From the NCBI GenBank assembly GCA_963682175.1, contig OY821791.1, forward strand, positions 19,186,542 to 19,250,541: a stretch of DNA of 64,000 nt, read 5' to 3'. Under the pieces are notes generated by a model. The model ran no database searches, was not told the DNA's origin, and saw only the letters and a list, made by a program, of their open reading frames with translations. Below are positions 34,325-47,034 of this stretch, one piece after another. How positions within the stretch are numbered: the first letter of the stretch is position 1; each line of letters begins with the position of its first letter. The translations under genes and the position numbers were made by a program. The stretch comes from Triglochin maritima (taxonomy: Eukaryota; Streptophyta; Magnoliopsida; Alismatales; Juncaginaceae).

Positions 34325-35840
34325 TGATTGACATCATATCATGAATATATTCGTGTCTCATATCCTTTATTTTTAGCTCAAGTAATGCTATGTAATGAGT
34401 TTTATGTTTAAGTTTCAGGAATAAATTGGTTTGGGAAGAAGAGACACAAAAAGAACTTAAAAGCAAGGAAAATGACTGAATTGCAGGACGTATGGACTGA
34501 GATGCAAGAGAGAAGGACCAGGATGTAAACCAAAAGGATCAATGAACAAATTAAGAGGCTCCACACCATCATGAGGAGTAGTTTTGCAATTAGATCGGGG
34601 CTTAAACATCAAAAACCAAATTGGGTTCATCAAACATCAAGACATCAAGCCAGAAATGAGCCGCCGAAATCCAGACGCGATCCAAACATTACAGACTGCC
34701 AATTGGTTGTCTCAGACCACAAATTGGCGGTCCAAATTGGTCCAAACCATTCAAGGTTTGGTTGGGCCGTTGATTATGTTGTTTTATGTCTATTTATATT
34801 ATGCGTTAGTCCCATACCGGGGGATTGTTCCGGATTGCCTTTTTCTACGACTATAAATAGAACTCTTCCTTCTCCTCTCTATTTACCCATTGCTTGGTGG
34901 CATTCTCTCTACTTTGAGTAAGCCTTGGAGCAAAACTCAAGGTGGAGAAGAATGCTACTTGTAATGTGAGTCATGTAAATAAAATAATTCTTCATAGTTT
35001 GTTTTAATGTTGTCCTCTCTGTTAATTCTTGCATGCTTAGCTTAACTTCATTTCATTAATCTTAGTAGACTTAGTTAATATGTTTTCCTCTCTTAACATA
35101 ATAGTTAGGTTAATGTCTAGTGAGTAGTCCATCCCCATTTGGGGGTGGAGAAGAAGGTGATGTGATTATGTGATTTATTAGGTGTGTGTTAATCTTTATC
35201 CTTTGAGCCTTACATGATTTCCAGAACCATCTAATGGGATTTCACTCTTATCTTTGATGTGTTAATGGTCTTGAGTGATGCTTAGCACATGATTATATTA
35301 TTGGGCATATTTTATGGGGAATGATGAGGTGAGGATAATGATGGAGTGGATGAAGAAAACATGACATGTGGTAGCATGTGCTCTTGTTGGCTTCACCTTA
35401 ATTAATGTCTTGTATGTTTTTATGATTGTGTAAATCTTATTTCATGTGGAGACATAGTGCGGTTTGGTTTTTATGCATGAGCTCATTTAGCTTCATTCCA
35501 ATTATTGCCTTGTATGTTTTAATGATAATGTTTTATCTTATTTCATGTGGAGGAAAAGTTGGATTTGGTTTTTTGGTTTTCATGTACTACATGTTGTGAC
35601 GAGCACAAATACACACACATACACATATTTTCGTATTCACATTTTTTCTCTACCCCTATGGGGTTTAGGTTTATTGTTCATTCATTCGTAGTTTTGTTTA
35701 GTGTAATCACAACTTCTTCCCCTCTTTTCCCACTTGCCTTCTAACAATCCAGAGTCGACACATCTCCCTGTGGATCGACCCGTACTTGCGACGTCTTCAC
35801 CGACGGTCGTGCACTTGCGGTATTTTAATTGATTCAATCA
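34325..35840 (+). mobile_element. LTR2 of the array (middle LTR)
   Basis: 1516 bp, TGATTGACATC to TTGATTCAATCA. The first ~80 bp are of the LTR3 type, while the 3' half matches LTR1. It is therefore expected to be a crossover chimera between a 3' and a 5' LTR. Palindromes at about 34693-34732 and TATA box at 34851-34860. It is followed by a PBS, so it serves as 5' LTR of the second internal region and 3' LTR of the first. Confidence 0.9.
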
Positions 35841-35846
35841 AGTTTT

Positions 35847-35864
35847 TGGCACCGTTGCCGAGGA
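35847..35864 (+). other. tRNA-Asp type PBS, second internal region
   Basis: Identical to the PBS at 32141-32158 (TGGCACCGTTGCCGAGGA) and also six bases after the LTR end. Confidence 0.8.
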
Positions 35865-36083
35865 GGTGTTCTGTCCAGACTCTGGTTTGGATGATTCGAG
35901 TGGGTTTACTCTTTTGTGTTTAGTTGGTTTTTGTTTGAAGGATCAAGGGGACACACCGGGAGAAATTTTGAGCAGAGATGGGCCATTTGGACCGCCAATC
36001 AGCAATCTGGGATCGCCAGCTGGTGGCCTGGTGAGCTTCTTTTGCTCCAACTTTTGTTCTGGTTGTTTGTTATTTCAATTTAG

Positions 36084-36392
36084 TTGTCTGGGAGTTCCTT
36101 TGAAGATACCTTGGCTAAGAGACCAACTTTCTGTTTGCCTAGTGGGTCAGACATGCATAACGAGGTTCTTGACCTCGTTCCGACCCACCGGCTTGATGGT
36201 TGGAGTGTTTGGATTGATGATCATAACTTTAGTAGTGCAACAGGAGGAACTCTTCTTCCGTTGCACAATATTTCCCAAAATCTTGAGTGGTTCGAGCTTT
36301 TCCAGTTTGATCCATTGAATCAGATGCTTTGGCATCCAATTCATGAACCTTTCCTTTCATCTTGTGCTCTATGTGAGGGGGGCCACTCATGA
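36084..36392 (+). CDS. Conserved ~100-aa ORF of unknown function (copy 2)
   Basis: 102 codons, nearly identical to the frame at 32378 (differences include LPSG for LPGG, and EPFL for EPLL). Since the two internal regions were duplicated recently, this copy adds little independent evidence for selection. The informative comparison is with 59000-59341. It is followed by the same 3' untranslated region, with PPT at 38021-38034. Confidence 0.5.
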   Translation: MSGSSFEDTLAKRPTFCLPSGSDMHNEVLDLVPTHRLDGWSVWIDDHNFSSATGGTLLPLHNISQNLEWFELFQFDPLNQMLWHPIHEPFLSSCALCEGGHS

Positions 36393-38034
36393 GTATTTTG
36401 GCCCCACGTGGTGTCACGTTCCCATTCCAAGTGTATTGACCACGTTTGAGGTTCCCATTTGATGTCCTTTGACAAATGAAGATGGGAACTTATTTTGTAC
36501 ATAGTTATATTTCAAAAAAAGGAAAAAAATCAATAAGACTCCACGAGTGAGCAACGATTGTTGTGGACCCCAACCCTTGTGTATTTGGGCCCCATTTCTT
36601 TCACGTATTTGCATCCCTTCTTTAGAATTTCACAGGTTTTGAGGGGAATTTGGGGTTGTGTACATCAACATAACCATGAACTTCCCTTTGTGCTTCACGT
36701 TGGTGAGATCTTTTCTTTTTCTTGCATAAATCCATGTAGTATCATGCTCCCATTTATTGAGGACAATGCATGAAGTAAGTGTGAGGGGGTGTTTTACGTT
36801 TGTACATTGTTGAGTCTTTCTCATTTTCTTTTGCGTTCTTTCGTTTTCTTTTGTGTGCATTGTTAGGGTCATGTTAGTGTGCTGCATTTAATATCAATAT
36901 ATCTGCTTGTCATGATCCATGGGTGACTTGTCTTCTTTTACTTGTCTTGTTTTTTAAATTTTCACATTTCTTTCAAAATCTTCATGTGTTTGCGAAAGAA
37001 AATGTTTTGTGGGTTTTGCGTGTGTTTAGCATGTGCAAAACCATTGAGAGGCAAAGTGAAAAGAAAGCTCCCAAAATTGTCTTGAACATGATGCATTAGG
37101 ATATCTAATATACCGGATTTAGGTCTTATTGAGTCATAAGGATACACCCCATTCTTCCTCGGGGGGTGAGTAATCATAGGGTTTCAGTACTCAAACAATT
37201 AAAGAAGTCCACCCTGAACCTAGTAAGTCAAATAATTCGTGTTTGTTAGTATAAGGAAGTTTGTCATAGTCACAGACCCTTAAATGTTGTTGTGAAACTT
37301 TAAGTGTAGGGGTTTTGGTTCCTATGTAGATAATAAATAAATAAATAAGTGGTGTTCTCATTTCTCACACGGCTCCTGTCCATCGGGAAATTAGGTCCGA
37401 GGGGACTCAGTGCCTGATGCTTTCGCGTCATTTGACATGGGATGCACCAACCGAACTCCTGTTACACGGGTGGTAGGGATCGCCCTATTTGGAGATGTGG
37501 GGAAAGGTGTACGTGATAGTGTAAGTCCTCATAGGCAATGATGCACGAAACCTGACCATGGGAGAATTACACACCAAGTAGTAAAAAAAGCAAAGAACAA
37601 AAAGAAAAAAAGGAAAAGAAATTACAATGCAAATAAGAACCTTAATGGACTTTACATTTTGTATCACTTGTGGATATTGAGATTGCACATGTCTTTCACA
37701 TAAGTCATTAACTAACTTGCACGAATTGTTCATTAGGCTAGGTGTGTGGACTCAATGCCTATATAGAGTCGGCCCGTAGACTTACCGTGACCAATGATCG
37801 ACAAAAATAGGTCCAACGAGTCGTATTGCTAGATTGAATATTACATCAATGTTCGGATTGTGTGGGTATATCCGTTGAAAACCCTAAAGAGACAACACTC
37901 TTCCTCCTTGGAGACAAGGAGGTTTAATGGTGAAAGTGAGTTAGGATTTCTTATTTTTTGTATGCTTTCAATTCTTCCATTTTTCTCTTTCTTTGTTGTG
38001 CTCGGGACTAGCAAAAACTAGGTGTAGGGGTACT

Positions 38035-38284
38035 TGATTGACATCATATCATGAATATATTCGTGTCTCATATCCTTTATTTTTAGCTCAAGTAATGCTA
38101 TGTAACGAGTTTTATGTTTAAGTTTCAGGAATAAATTGGTTTGGGAAGAAGAGACTCAAAAAGAACTTAAAAGCAAGGAAAATGACTGAATTGCAGGACG
38201 TATGGACTGAGATGCAAGAGAGAAGGACCAGGATGTAAACCAAAAGGATCAATGAACAAATTAAGAGGCTCCACACCATCATGA
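38035..38284 (+). mobile_element. LTR3 fragment (first ~250 bp)
   Basis: Starts TGATTGACATCATATC with the LTR2-type first 80 bp and follows the PPT of internal 2. It ends at about 38284 in 'ccatcatga', where it switches to host (Athila-1) sequence. LTR and host share CATGA at the switch point (compare about 30158-30165), a microhomology junction. Confidence 0.85.
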
Positions 38285-38742
38285 TAATAAAATCAACTAG
38301 AAATACAAACTCACCCACTTTGATAAGGACCACACATGGAACTTTGACCTACCTATCAACCAACTGAAGGTAGTCCTAGTTGTCTTAAGGTTGCCAAGTC
38401 CTAGGTTGATGTAGACTGAGTTTGGTAAGAGGTTCATAGATTCCCCCAAATGAAGTAAAGCCCAATGAATTGGCACATAACTGATGACACAAGAAAGAGT
38501 TTGACAGCTAATGTCCATGTAATTTACTTGTGTGGGTTGTGTTAGAACTTACAATAATAGCCAAGAAGACTTTCTTTGGGACATTAATTCACCTATTCTT
38601 CGTGCACAAATCTTTGAGGAATTTGACATATAGTGCCATTTGTTCAAAAACGTCCAACAACAGAATGTCCACCTTAACTTGTCATAGGACCTACACAATC
38701 TTATCCTAGTGCTCGACTTGTTTCTTCGCCTATCTATGTGTG
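38285..38742 (-). pseudogene. Duplicated Athila-1 protease segment
   Basis: About 458 bp nearly identical to 30160-30618, including the degenerate protease site LGESMNLLP and the pre-protease region. It is not an independent element. It is host sequence carried into the array together with the left edge of the insertion, and it is followed by LTR4 exactly as the original is followed by LTR1. Confidence 0.85.
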
Positions 38743-40257
38743 TGATTGACATCATATAATGCATATATTCATGTCACATATCCTTTATTTCTAGCCTAAG
38801 CAATGCTACGTAATGAGTTTTATGTTTAAATTTCAGGAATAAATTGGTTTGGGAAGAAGAGACTCAAAAAGAACTTAAAAGCAAGGAAAATGACTGAATT
38901 GCAGGACGTATGGACTGAGAAGCAAGAGAGAAGGACCAGGATGTAAACCAAAAGGATCAATGAGCAAATTAAGAGGCTCCACACCATCATGAGGAGTAGT
39001 TTTGCAATTAGATCAGGGCTTAAACATCAAAAACCAAATTGGGTTCATCAAACATCAAGACATCAAGCCAGAAACGAGCCACCGAAATCCAGACGCGATC
39101 CAACCATTACAGACCGCCAATTGGTTGTCTCAGACCACAAATTGGCGGTCCAAATTGGTCCAAACCATTCAAGGTTTGGTTGGGCCGTTGATTATGTTGT
39201 TTTATGTCTATTTATATTATGCGTTAGTCCCATACCGGGGGATTGTTCCGGATTGCCTTTTTCTACGACTATAAATAGAACTCTTCCTTCTCCTCTCTAT
39301 TTACCCATTGCTTGGTGGCATTCTCTCTACTTTGAGTAAGCCTTGGAGGAAAACTCAAGGTGGAGAAGAATGCTACTTGTAATGTGAGTCATGTAAATAA
39401 AATAATTCTTCATAGTTTGTTTTAATGTTGTCCTCTCTGTTAATTCTTGCATGCTTAGCTTAACTTCATTTCATTAATCTTAGTAGACTTAGTTAATATG
39501 TTTTCCTCTCTTAACATAATAGTTAGGTTAATGTCTAGTGAGTAGTCCATCCCCATTTGGGGGTGGAGAAGAAGGTGATGTGATTATGTGATTTATTAGG
39601 TGTGTGTTAATCTTTATCCTTTGAGCCTTACATGATTTCCATAACCATCTAATGGGATTTCATTCTTATCTTTGATGTGTTAATAGTCTTGAGTGATGCT
39701 TAGCACATGCTTAGATTAGTGGGCATATTTTATGGGGAATGATGAGGTGAGGATACGGATGGAGTGGATGACGAAAACATGACATGTGGTAGCATGTGCT
39801 CTTGTTGGCTTCACATTAATTAATGTCTTGTTTGTTTAATGATTGTGTAAATCTTATTAATTCATGTGGCGACATAGTGAGGTTTGGTCTTTATGCATGA
39901 GTTCATTTAGCTTCATTCCAATTATTATCTTGTATGTTTTAATGATAATATTTTATCTAATTTCATGTGGTGGCAAAGTTGGATTTCGTTTTATGATTTT
40001 CATGTACTACATGTTGTGACGAGCACAAATACACACACATAAACATATTTTCGTATTTGCATTCTTTCCCTACCCCCTATGCGGTTTAGTTTTATTGTTT
40101 ATTCATTCCTAGTTTTGTTTAGTGTAATCACAACTTCTTCCCTTTTTTCCCAGATGCCTTCAAACAAACCAGAGTCGACACACCTTCCTGTGGATCAACC
40201 TGTACTTGTCCCGTCTTCCCCGACGGTGCACTTGCGGTATTTTAACTGATTGAATTA
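38743..40257 (+). mobile_element. LTR4: mosaic solo LTR closing the array
   Basis: 1515 bp. From 38743 to about 39640 it matches LTR1 with about five substitutions that I can count. From there to its end it differs by tens of substitutions and small indels. The terminus is mutated (ttttaactgattgaatta). No PBS follows; instead host Athila-1 gag starts at 40258 after GTGAG. This is what a solo LTR formed by a crossover between a 5' LTR and an older, divergent 3' LTR should look like. Confidence 0.8.
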
Positions 40258-40742
40258 GTGAGTATGGAACATTGGGAACATAAGAATCAGAATATTGAGC
40301 CTCAAGAATGGGTTCTTAAGAAGGTTCGTGACTCTTCTCTTCAGAGTTACTTAGGGGTTCAAAAGAGGGCATTTTGACTTCATTAGCCACAATCCTTCAC
40401 AATCTTAATGTTTGAAAAACATTTGCATGTTGGGGAGGGTTGCTTTCCACATTGTTAGCATGATGCCTTCCTTGAGAAGGTTGACCTTTAGGGTTGACCT
40501 CAATATGACTTGGCAATTGACCCTTGTCACGCTCACTAAGATGTTTAGCCAATTGACTCACTTGTGCTTCTAATGCTCTGACCGAAGTATTGGAGAACGT
40601 CAGCATAGTTTGGGCTCTACATGAACATTTGAAGGGTTTGCCCTAGAATAGAAACCCTTGTGTCAAATTATTATTGTGGTGGAGTATGACTAGGATAACC
40701 AGATGATGAGGCTTGGCTATGACATTGATAGTGTGGGGCAGA
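40258..40742 (-). pseudogene. Athila-1 Gag C-terminal piece
   Basis: Minus strand: a P/Q/S-rich stretch near 40740-40640, then 'ALEAQVSQLAKHLSERDKGQ' and 'HIEVNPKGQ' (40606-40500), typical of Athila Gag C-termini. It then runs to 40258, where the array inserted. On its right, copia-C inserted at 40743. It joins in sense to 55239-56488 (upstream) and 30618-29187 (downstream). Confidence 0.75.
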
Positions 40743-42414
40743 TGTTAACTTTTTGACCTTAATCTATGTTTTGATGATTTAACAAACCTAATCTTAATCA
40801 CAATCAAGTGTCGAGTAGCACACATTATGCACGAAAATTATATTGTGCTCACATCTAAAGGTGATCAAGACTCAAGGAAGAATGAAATCAAGTCAAGACA
40901 TGTAATCAAGCTAATTAAAGACATGTAATTTTACGTTTTGTTTGAGTAATAGGAATCTATGTAAACTTGAACATACAAGAGGTGTAACCTATTCACCTAC
41001 ACACTAGGTTCCTTGTAGAATTCACACACCAAATTTCACATCTTTTGGACTTCAATAGATCACCCAAACTTAGGTCGCAAAATCACTCAAACTAAACATC
41101 TACCTGTCTATGCAGAACAGTCGACCTAAACAAGTTTTCTGTTCGACTGTTTCTACCGATTAACGGTTTCTCCAATAATGATTCTACCATGTTCTATCGA
41201 TTGACCGATTGACCCGTATTATCTGGATGACCATTGTACTTATCATATTCTAAAACGGTTGTATTCGTATTCTTCAAATACTCCTAAATTATCTTTGGCC
41301 ACCAGACGAACAATACTGATTGAAATTAAGTTTAACCGCAAGTGCACGACCGTCGATGAAGACAGGGCAAGTACAGGTCGATCCACATGGAGGTGTGTCG
41401 ACTCTAGTTCGTCAGAAATCAAGTGGAAAATGAGGGGAGAAGAAGTGTGATTACACTAACTACACTAACTATTAACGAAATAACAATTAAACAAAACCCC
41501 CATAGAGTGGAGTTGTGTAAGTATGTGCGTGTGAGTGTGGGTCTTCATTTCAATTAGGCACAAGTGTAGTTTGTGTGGCATACAAATAGAAGCTAGTATA
41601 GAATCTAAGTGTAGGATACACAACACTACATGGCAAACTATGAACATGCATATCTCAAATGAAGTTGATGTTGATTTTAGATTATCAAGCATGCGACAAG
41701 TACCTAGCATGGCCATTAGAGCATCAATCAATCCTACATACAACCTAAATCATTAATGTGAATGTGCACCAAACATGAATCCATACATAACTAGTCATTC
41801 CCATCAAACTATTACAAGCAACAAGATAAACTCTAAAGCTAGCATGACATAATACCTAGTGTGGACATTATCCCATCTAATACAAGTTTAAGCATGCTAC
41901 AAGAATAGATCTATATTAAGCATATGAAATGACACAAATAAAAGAACTCATCACTATCACATATTCTACGTCACCTCCACCCCAAATGGGGTGGATTTAC
42001 TTTTTTTTTTGCAAGGCAAAAAGGGAGGCTTAGCCTCGAAGTATATTACTGAAGTAAAAATTACAACCTACCAAAAAAGTTTGAAAAGAAGTGTGCGGGG
42101 CATACTACATGCATACCCGACCTCTTCCCTACTAATACATGTACTTAGGAGCTGACAAGGAACATAGTAGGTAAAGACAAAGAAGTTTCCTTCATATACA
42201 AACGTGTCAATCAAGCAAACACTAACTCCTAACTCCACGTGATCTGGAAATCATGGTCCTCCTCATCATCCTTCGCAAGATTCTTCACCCTATCCCATAG
42301 GCAACGAATGGTGTCTTTGATGGCAGCTACTATATCCTTTGGCAATGCCTTTTCTCCCTCGAAGATTCTGCGATTCCGTTCAAGCCAGCACTCATGTATC
42401 ATGGCATTAAAGAC

Positions 42415-45400
42415 CTATCTCCTTACCACATTTCCAAGCCGGCTACCAAGTGCATGTGATAGTCGTATCGCTTCTCCTTCTAGCGATCGTGCATGTCGGT
42501 CACTGATTTTCAGTAAGTGTAGAAGGGCTACCCAAACCTCCTTGATAAACATACACCCCCACAAAAGGTGCTCCAAGTCCTCCTCGTCCCTCTCACAAAG
42601 GCTGCAAACCAGGTCGTGCTTTGCGCCGCGTTGATTCATATGTTTCTTGGTGAGTAACCGACCCCTCAAAGCCCTCCAAGCCGTGAGTGCGTGCTTTGGG
42701 ATAGCATGCTTGTGCCACACCATACAAGCCCACACAACCTTTCTTCCTTGTGGCTTTACCCATGTCCACACCTCTCTTATACCAAGCACGATACCCTTGC
42801 CATCTATCCTCTTGGGCTGGTCGACGCCTCCATGGATTGGAGTGCTTGCTATCCTCGAGTGAATTGCCTCCATCAATGTAGATCTTGGGGGGGGGGGGGG
42901 GGGGGCAGCATCCACACTCCTTTTATAAAGTATGAGACATTTATGTCCCAAGGCACTCCCAACTCATAATGTGAGCGGTCCCCCCAACTTTCACATTGGA
43001 ATGGCTGTCCACACCAAGGATATTGGAAGAAACGGATATCTTCACCATTTCCCACCTCATACCGGATATGCTGTCTCGCTATGTCCCGAACTCTGAGGAG
43101 CCCCTTCCAAGCCCAAGAGGAGGTGGGTGGGGGGCGTGCTAGCCAGATTGACCGGTTCTTCAAGTATTTCCGGCGCACACACTTGACCCAAAGGGAGTGT
43201 TCGTCCGCCACCACAAGCTAGAATATACGTAAAAGACCAAAATCATTCCAGTCTGATAGGCGTTTGAGACCAATGCCACCTTCATCCTTTGGTGTGCATA
43301 TATCTCTCCATGCTACCGCAGCCCACTTTCTTGGACCTCCCCAAATAAAGTGGCACATGAGACTCTCGATTTCTTGTAAGGTTTTCCGGGGAATGAGGAA
43401 CGCGGAGGTCCAATACACACTGAGGGACACAAGCACAGTTCATACAAGCTCCACCCTTCCGGCAATGGATAAGAAGTTTTGCTGCCATGTGCTCTGTCGT
43501 GCTTTGACCTTGTTCACAAGTGTCGTGCAATGGGTTTTCCTCATCCTTCCCCAAGATAGGTGACAGGGAAATCCTTTCGCTCCATCCGAAGATGTGCTGC
43601 AATCCATGCGCCATCCCGTGCTTCACCTCCCATAAATATTTGGCTTTTTGACACACTAAAGCTCAGCCCCGAACAAGACGTGAAGTCCTCGAGTACACCT
43701 CTAATTGCCCTTGCATTTGCCTTTGCTACTTTCGCAAATAGGAGGACGTCATCAGCAAAAAGGAGATGCGATACAGCAATACCCCCACAAGTAAGCGGCT
43801 GAATGCGCCCATCTATGACCGCCTTCTTCACCATCTCGCTCAAGACTTCCATACACATAACAAAGAGGTAGGGAGTCAAAGGATCACCTTGTCTCAACCC
43901 ATTTCTGGCCACAAAACTTGAGGAATTTGCACCATTCACCGTCACCACAAACGAGGCCCGAACACAATTCATGATGAGGCGTCTCCACTTAACCGGGAAA
44001 GCAAAGCGCTCCAAAACTCCATCCAAGAAAGCCCATGAGATGGAATTATATGCTTTCCGTATATCAAGTTTGATACATATTCTTCCTTTTCCTTTGTCGA
44101 GGTGGAGGTTATGACATAGCTCATGTGCAAGGAGAATATTGTCCCCAATCTGCCGTCCTTTGACAAAAGCACTTTGATTTTCTCCAATAAGATGTGGCAG
44201 CAACTTCTTTAGGTGGTTTGCAAGCACCTTTGATGTGAATCTATACGTCATATTGCACAAAGCTATGGGTCTATAGTCCTCTACTGAAACCAGTGCCTTC
44301 TTCTTGGGGATGAGCGTAAGTGATGTAGAGTTCCATTGGACCAGTACCTTCCCGCTGTCCATACAAGAGTGTATGTCCTTAAACATGTCATTTCTTATGA
44401 GCTCCCATGCAGCTTTGAAGAATTTAGCATTGAAACCATCGGGTCACGGTGCTTTATCAACGTTTGCGTTCAGCACTACATCCTCTAACTTTTTCATGTC
44501 AAGGTCACGCAATAGCTCCGCCCCCTCCTCCAGACGGAGGTGTGGTAAAGAGAGGGAGGGGGGAATGTGTATCACCTGCAAATCATTAGCAAACAAGTTA
44601 GTGTAAAAATGCCGGAAGGCGTCACGAATCGCACCCTCCTGTTCAATGATGGTGGCACCCTCACACACTCGTCTCACTTGGTTGGTGGCTCTCCTCACTC
44701 GAAGGTGTGCATGGCAAAAACCTAGTGTTCCGGTCCCCCTCTTTTAACCACTTCACCCTTGACTTTTGTCGGGTGATAGACTCCTCCCAAGCAAGAGTTC
44801 GAGCAAGGGAGTCCTTTACAGCCCCTTCTGCGCGGGAGAGGTCAGCATCAAGGGGGTTTCCAAGACGTTGTTTCCTCACTTCCTCGAGCGCAGCACGAGC
44901 CTCTCCCACCTTGTTCGTGACATTCCCAAACTTTGAGCTACTCCACCGAACAAGCATCTTCTTGACTTCTTGTAGTTTTGCTGCCACTCGAAACATGGGC
45001 GTGCCCCTCACGTAGGTGGACCAAGCACAGGCAACCAGCCCATGGAAGTCCTCATGGTCAGCCCAATGATTTTCGAAGTGAAACACCTTTTTCCGCCTTG
45101 CATTGTCGTCCGTCTTCATAATAAGCATTGTGTGATCACTCAAATCCTTTGCACCCACAAGATAGTAGGATTCCGGGAATAACTCAAGCCACGCATTATT
45201 TATCAAAATCCGGTCAATCCGCGTCTCAATACATGCACTACCTTTGGAGGAGTTTGACCACGTAAACTCCCCCCCGGTGGACGGCATCTCAAGGAGTTCG
45301 AGGGCATCACTACAATCATTAAATTCTGCCATAGGAACCTCATTTCCAGCAATCCCTCCTCTCTTTTCGCTCGCCCTCCGAATGCAATTGAAGTTGCCCC

Positions 45401-45862
45401 CCACCATCCATGGCCTAGATGTGGGTGGTGCTACTTGGAGAAGGTCACTCCACAGGTGACGCCGATCCACATGCCCATTATCACCATAGACAGCCGTGAG
45501 GTCGAAGTCAAGGCCGTCCCTCATCAAACGTGCCCTGAAGTGTAGTAGTTGTGATGTTTCATAGGCACCCTCATATCCACTATTTGGTCATTCCAAAGAA
45601 CCAAAATTCGGCCCGAGTCCATAACCAAACTATTTGACATCCAAGCACTAGGCCAAATTGCTCTTTTGAAGCGCTCAATCTTCTTAATCTTCACCTTATG
45701 TTCCATAAGGAAAACCCCATCCGGGTTCACCTCCTTTATATGACCCCTAATCATAAGTGCATGGCCGGGTCCATTTGCACCGCGCACGTTCCACACTGGG
45801 ATGTTCATGGGTTTAAGGTGCGGGATGACCCCCTTTACCTTCACATGGAAATTTTTTATCAC
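42415..45862 (-). pseudogene. LINE-2 ORF2 (endonuclease-reverse transcriptase), nearly intact
   Basis: Endonuclease starts near 45808 (MNIPVWNVRGANGPG). A frameshift near 45530 separates it from the next part (45527-44661) with VGGNFNCIRR, RIDRILINNAWLE and DLSDHTMLI. A second shift near 44690 leads to RT. An open stretch from 44386 to 43541 holds DYRPIALCN, AFVKGRQIGDNILL, IKLDIRKAYNSISW, GLRQGDPLTPYLF and the catalytic FADD (43748-43759). LINE-1 has KAYDS where this copy has KAYNS. The C-terminal part (43436-42415) has further shifts, a G19 run at 42887-42905, and a zf-RVT-like CSLCERDEEDLEHLLWGC near 42600. A handful of lesions would prevent a functional product. Confidence 0.85.
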
Positions 45863-46379
45863 TTATCTTCCTACCGGAGCGCCGAAGAGTTAGAGACGGG
45901 GAGCTAGCTTGCTGCACATGAGTCTCTCTACTTCCTTGATCTTCCATAATCGAACTCGCTTCACTCCTAAGGAGGTCAAAATTTTCCCCATTTTGCACAT
46001 TGCTAGTCTTTGGGACTTCCTTTCCTCGGGCCACCCTCGAGGGAGATGTCCAACCCTTCTCCTTATGCATCAACTAAGCTAGCCCACTTGGTTCACGCTC
46101 CTCCTCTGTGGTTTGTCCCCCACATTCAACTAGCCCACTTCTTTGTGCGTGATTTGTTCCTTTCCCATTTCATTTGTATTGTGTGCATGACTCCCACTCC
46201 CATCACGTGTTCTTCTATTTGTCTCTAGCCCATGCAAGCATACCACTTCTCTATACTCACTCCCTTCACCTTGAAAGGCCCCCACTAAGTGTCCCCCACC
46301 CAATCCCAAACCATCTTCACGTGAGGCAAGTGCTTCCAAAGCAACCCCACTAACACGTTTGGAATGTTACCCACTTTCT

Positions 46380-47018
46380 TCAGCTAGGACCTCCTCCACT
46401 AATGAGACCCCAATCATTTCCACCTGGTCCCCCCCCCCCTTCATTCTTTGCAAGAGGGCTGCTCCTCTCCTTATTGGCCCAGCTTTGTGTAGAGCACTCA
46501 CCTCCCTCCCCATTGGATGGTCCATAAATAAGCCTAGCACTTTTCCCACCCACTTCTCTTTGCCCTATTTGTCCACCAATGAGGCCTCCCCCTTGTAATC
46601 CCAAGCTACAAACGGTTGGACTCCTAGGAGAGAGATCCAAATTGTCTTGACACATGATATGTGTTATACCACTAAGCCTATCCTCATGTGCACCTTCCAA
46701 TCGGATTTGTTCCTCACTTAGTTGATTACCTCCTAATGCATCTTGTGCCACCTCACCCGCCTTTCCACATGGCATCTCCACACTCGTGTCTATCTCCAAC
46801 TCAGCTCCCCCTCCCTCCACGTCACCATCCCTACCATCCTCTCCTCTCTCCCTCTCCCTCCGACCAGCAAGCTCAAGGTTGCCCACTATGTCCCTTTCCT
46901 TGATCAAGCACTCTCTCAAGCGGGCCCTCCTCCCTACTTCCACTAGCATTCTCATTTCCAGCCCCTCCTTTGCTAACCACAACCCATCTTCTAGCCTTCT
47001 CTTTTGGGGCCTCCACAT
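46380..47018 (-). other. Open frame downstream of LINE-2 ORF1, probable ORF1 tail out of frame
   Basis: 212 codons without a stop, highly charged and G/E/R-rich (for example RRERERGEDGRDGDVEGGG). It begins about 20 bp after the ORF1 stop in another frame. In LINE-1 the same place is occupied by the charged ORF1 tail, so this is probably the ORF1 C-terminal region read after a frameshift or in a stop-poor alternative frame. It could also be chance, since the region is GC-rich and purine-biased. Confidence 0.35.
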
Positions 47019-47034
47019 GCTTCATGGCAGCCAC

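Larger units (their letters stand above)
30619..40257 (+). mobile_element. Family A tandem array: LTR-int-LTR-int-LTR plus mosaic solo LTR
   Basis: A composite at one insertion site in Athila-1. Order: LTR1 (30619-32134), internal 1 (32135-34324), LTR2 (34325-35840), internal 2 (35841-38034), LTR3 fragment (38035-38284), a 458-bp copy of host sequence (38285-38742 = 30160-30618), then LTR4 (38743-40257). The outer flanks are GTGTG (30614-30618) and GTGAG (40258-40262), a target duplication with one change. The Athila-1 protein continues from one outer flank to the other. The two internal regions and LTR1/LTR2 bodies are almost identical. The internal region lacks gag and pol, so the element is non-autonomous. 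Confidence 0.85.
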
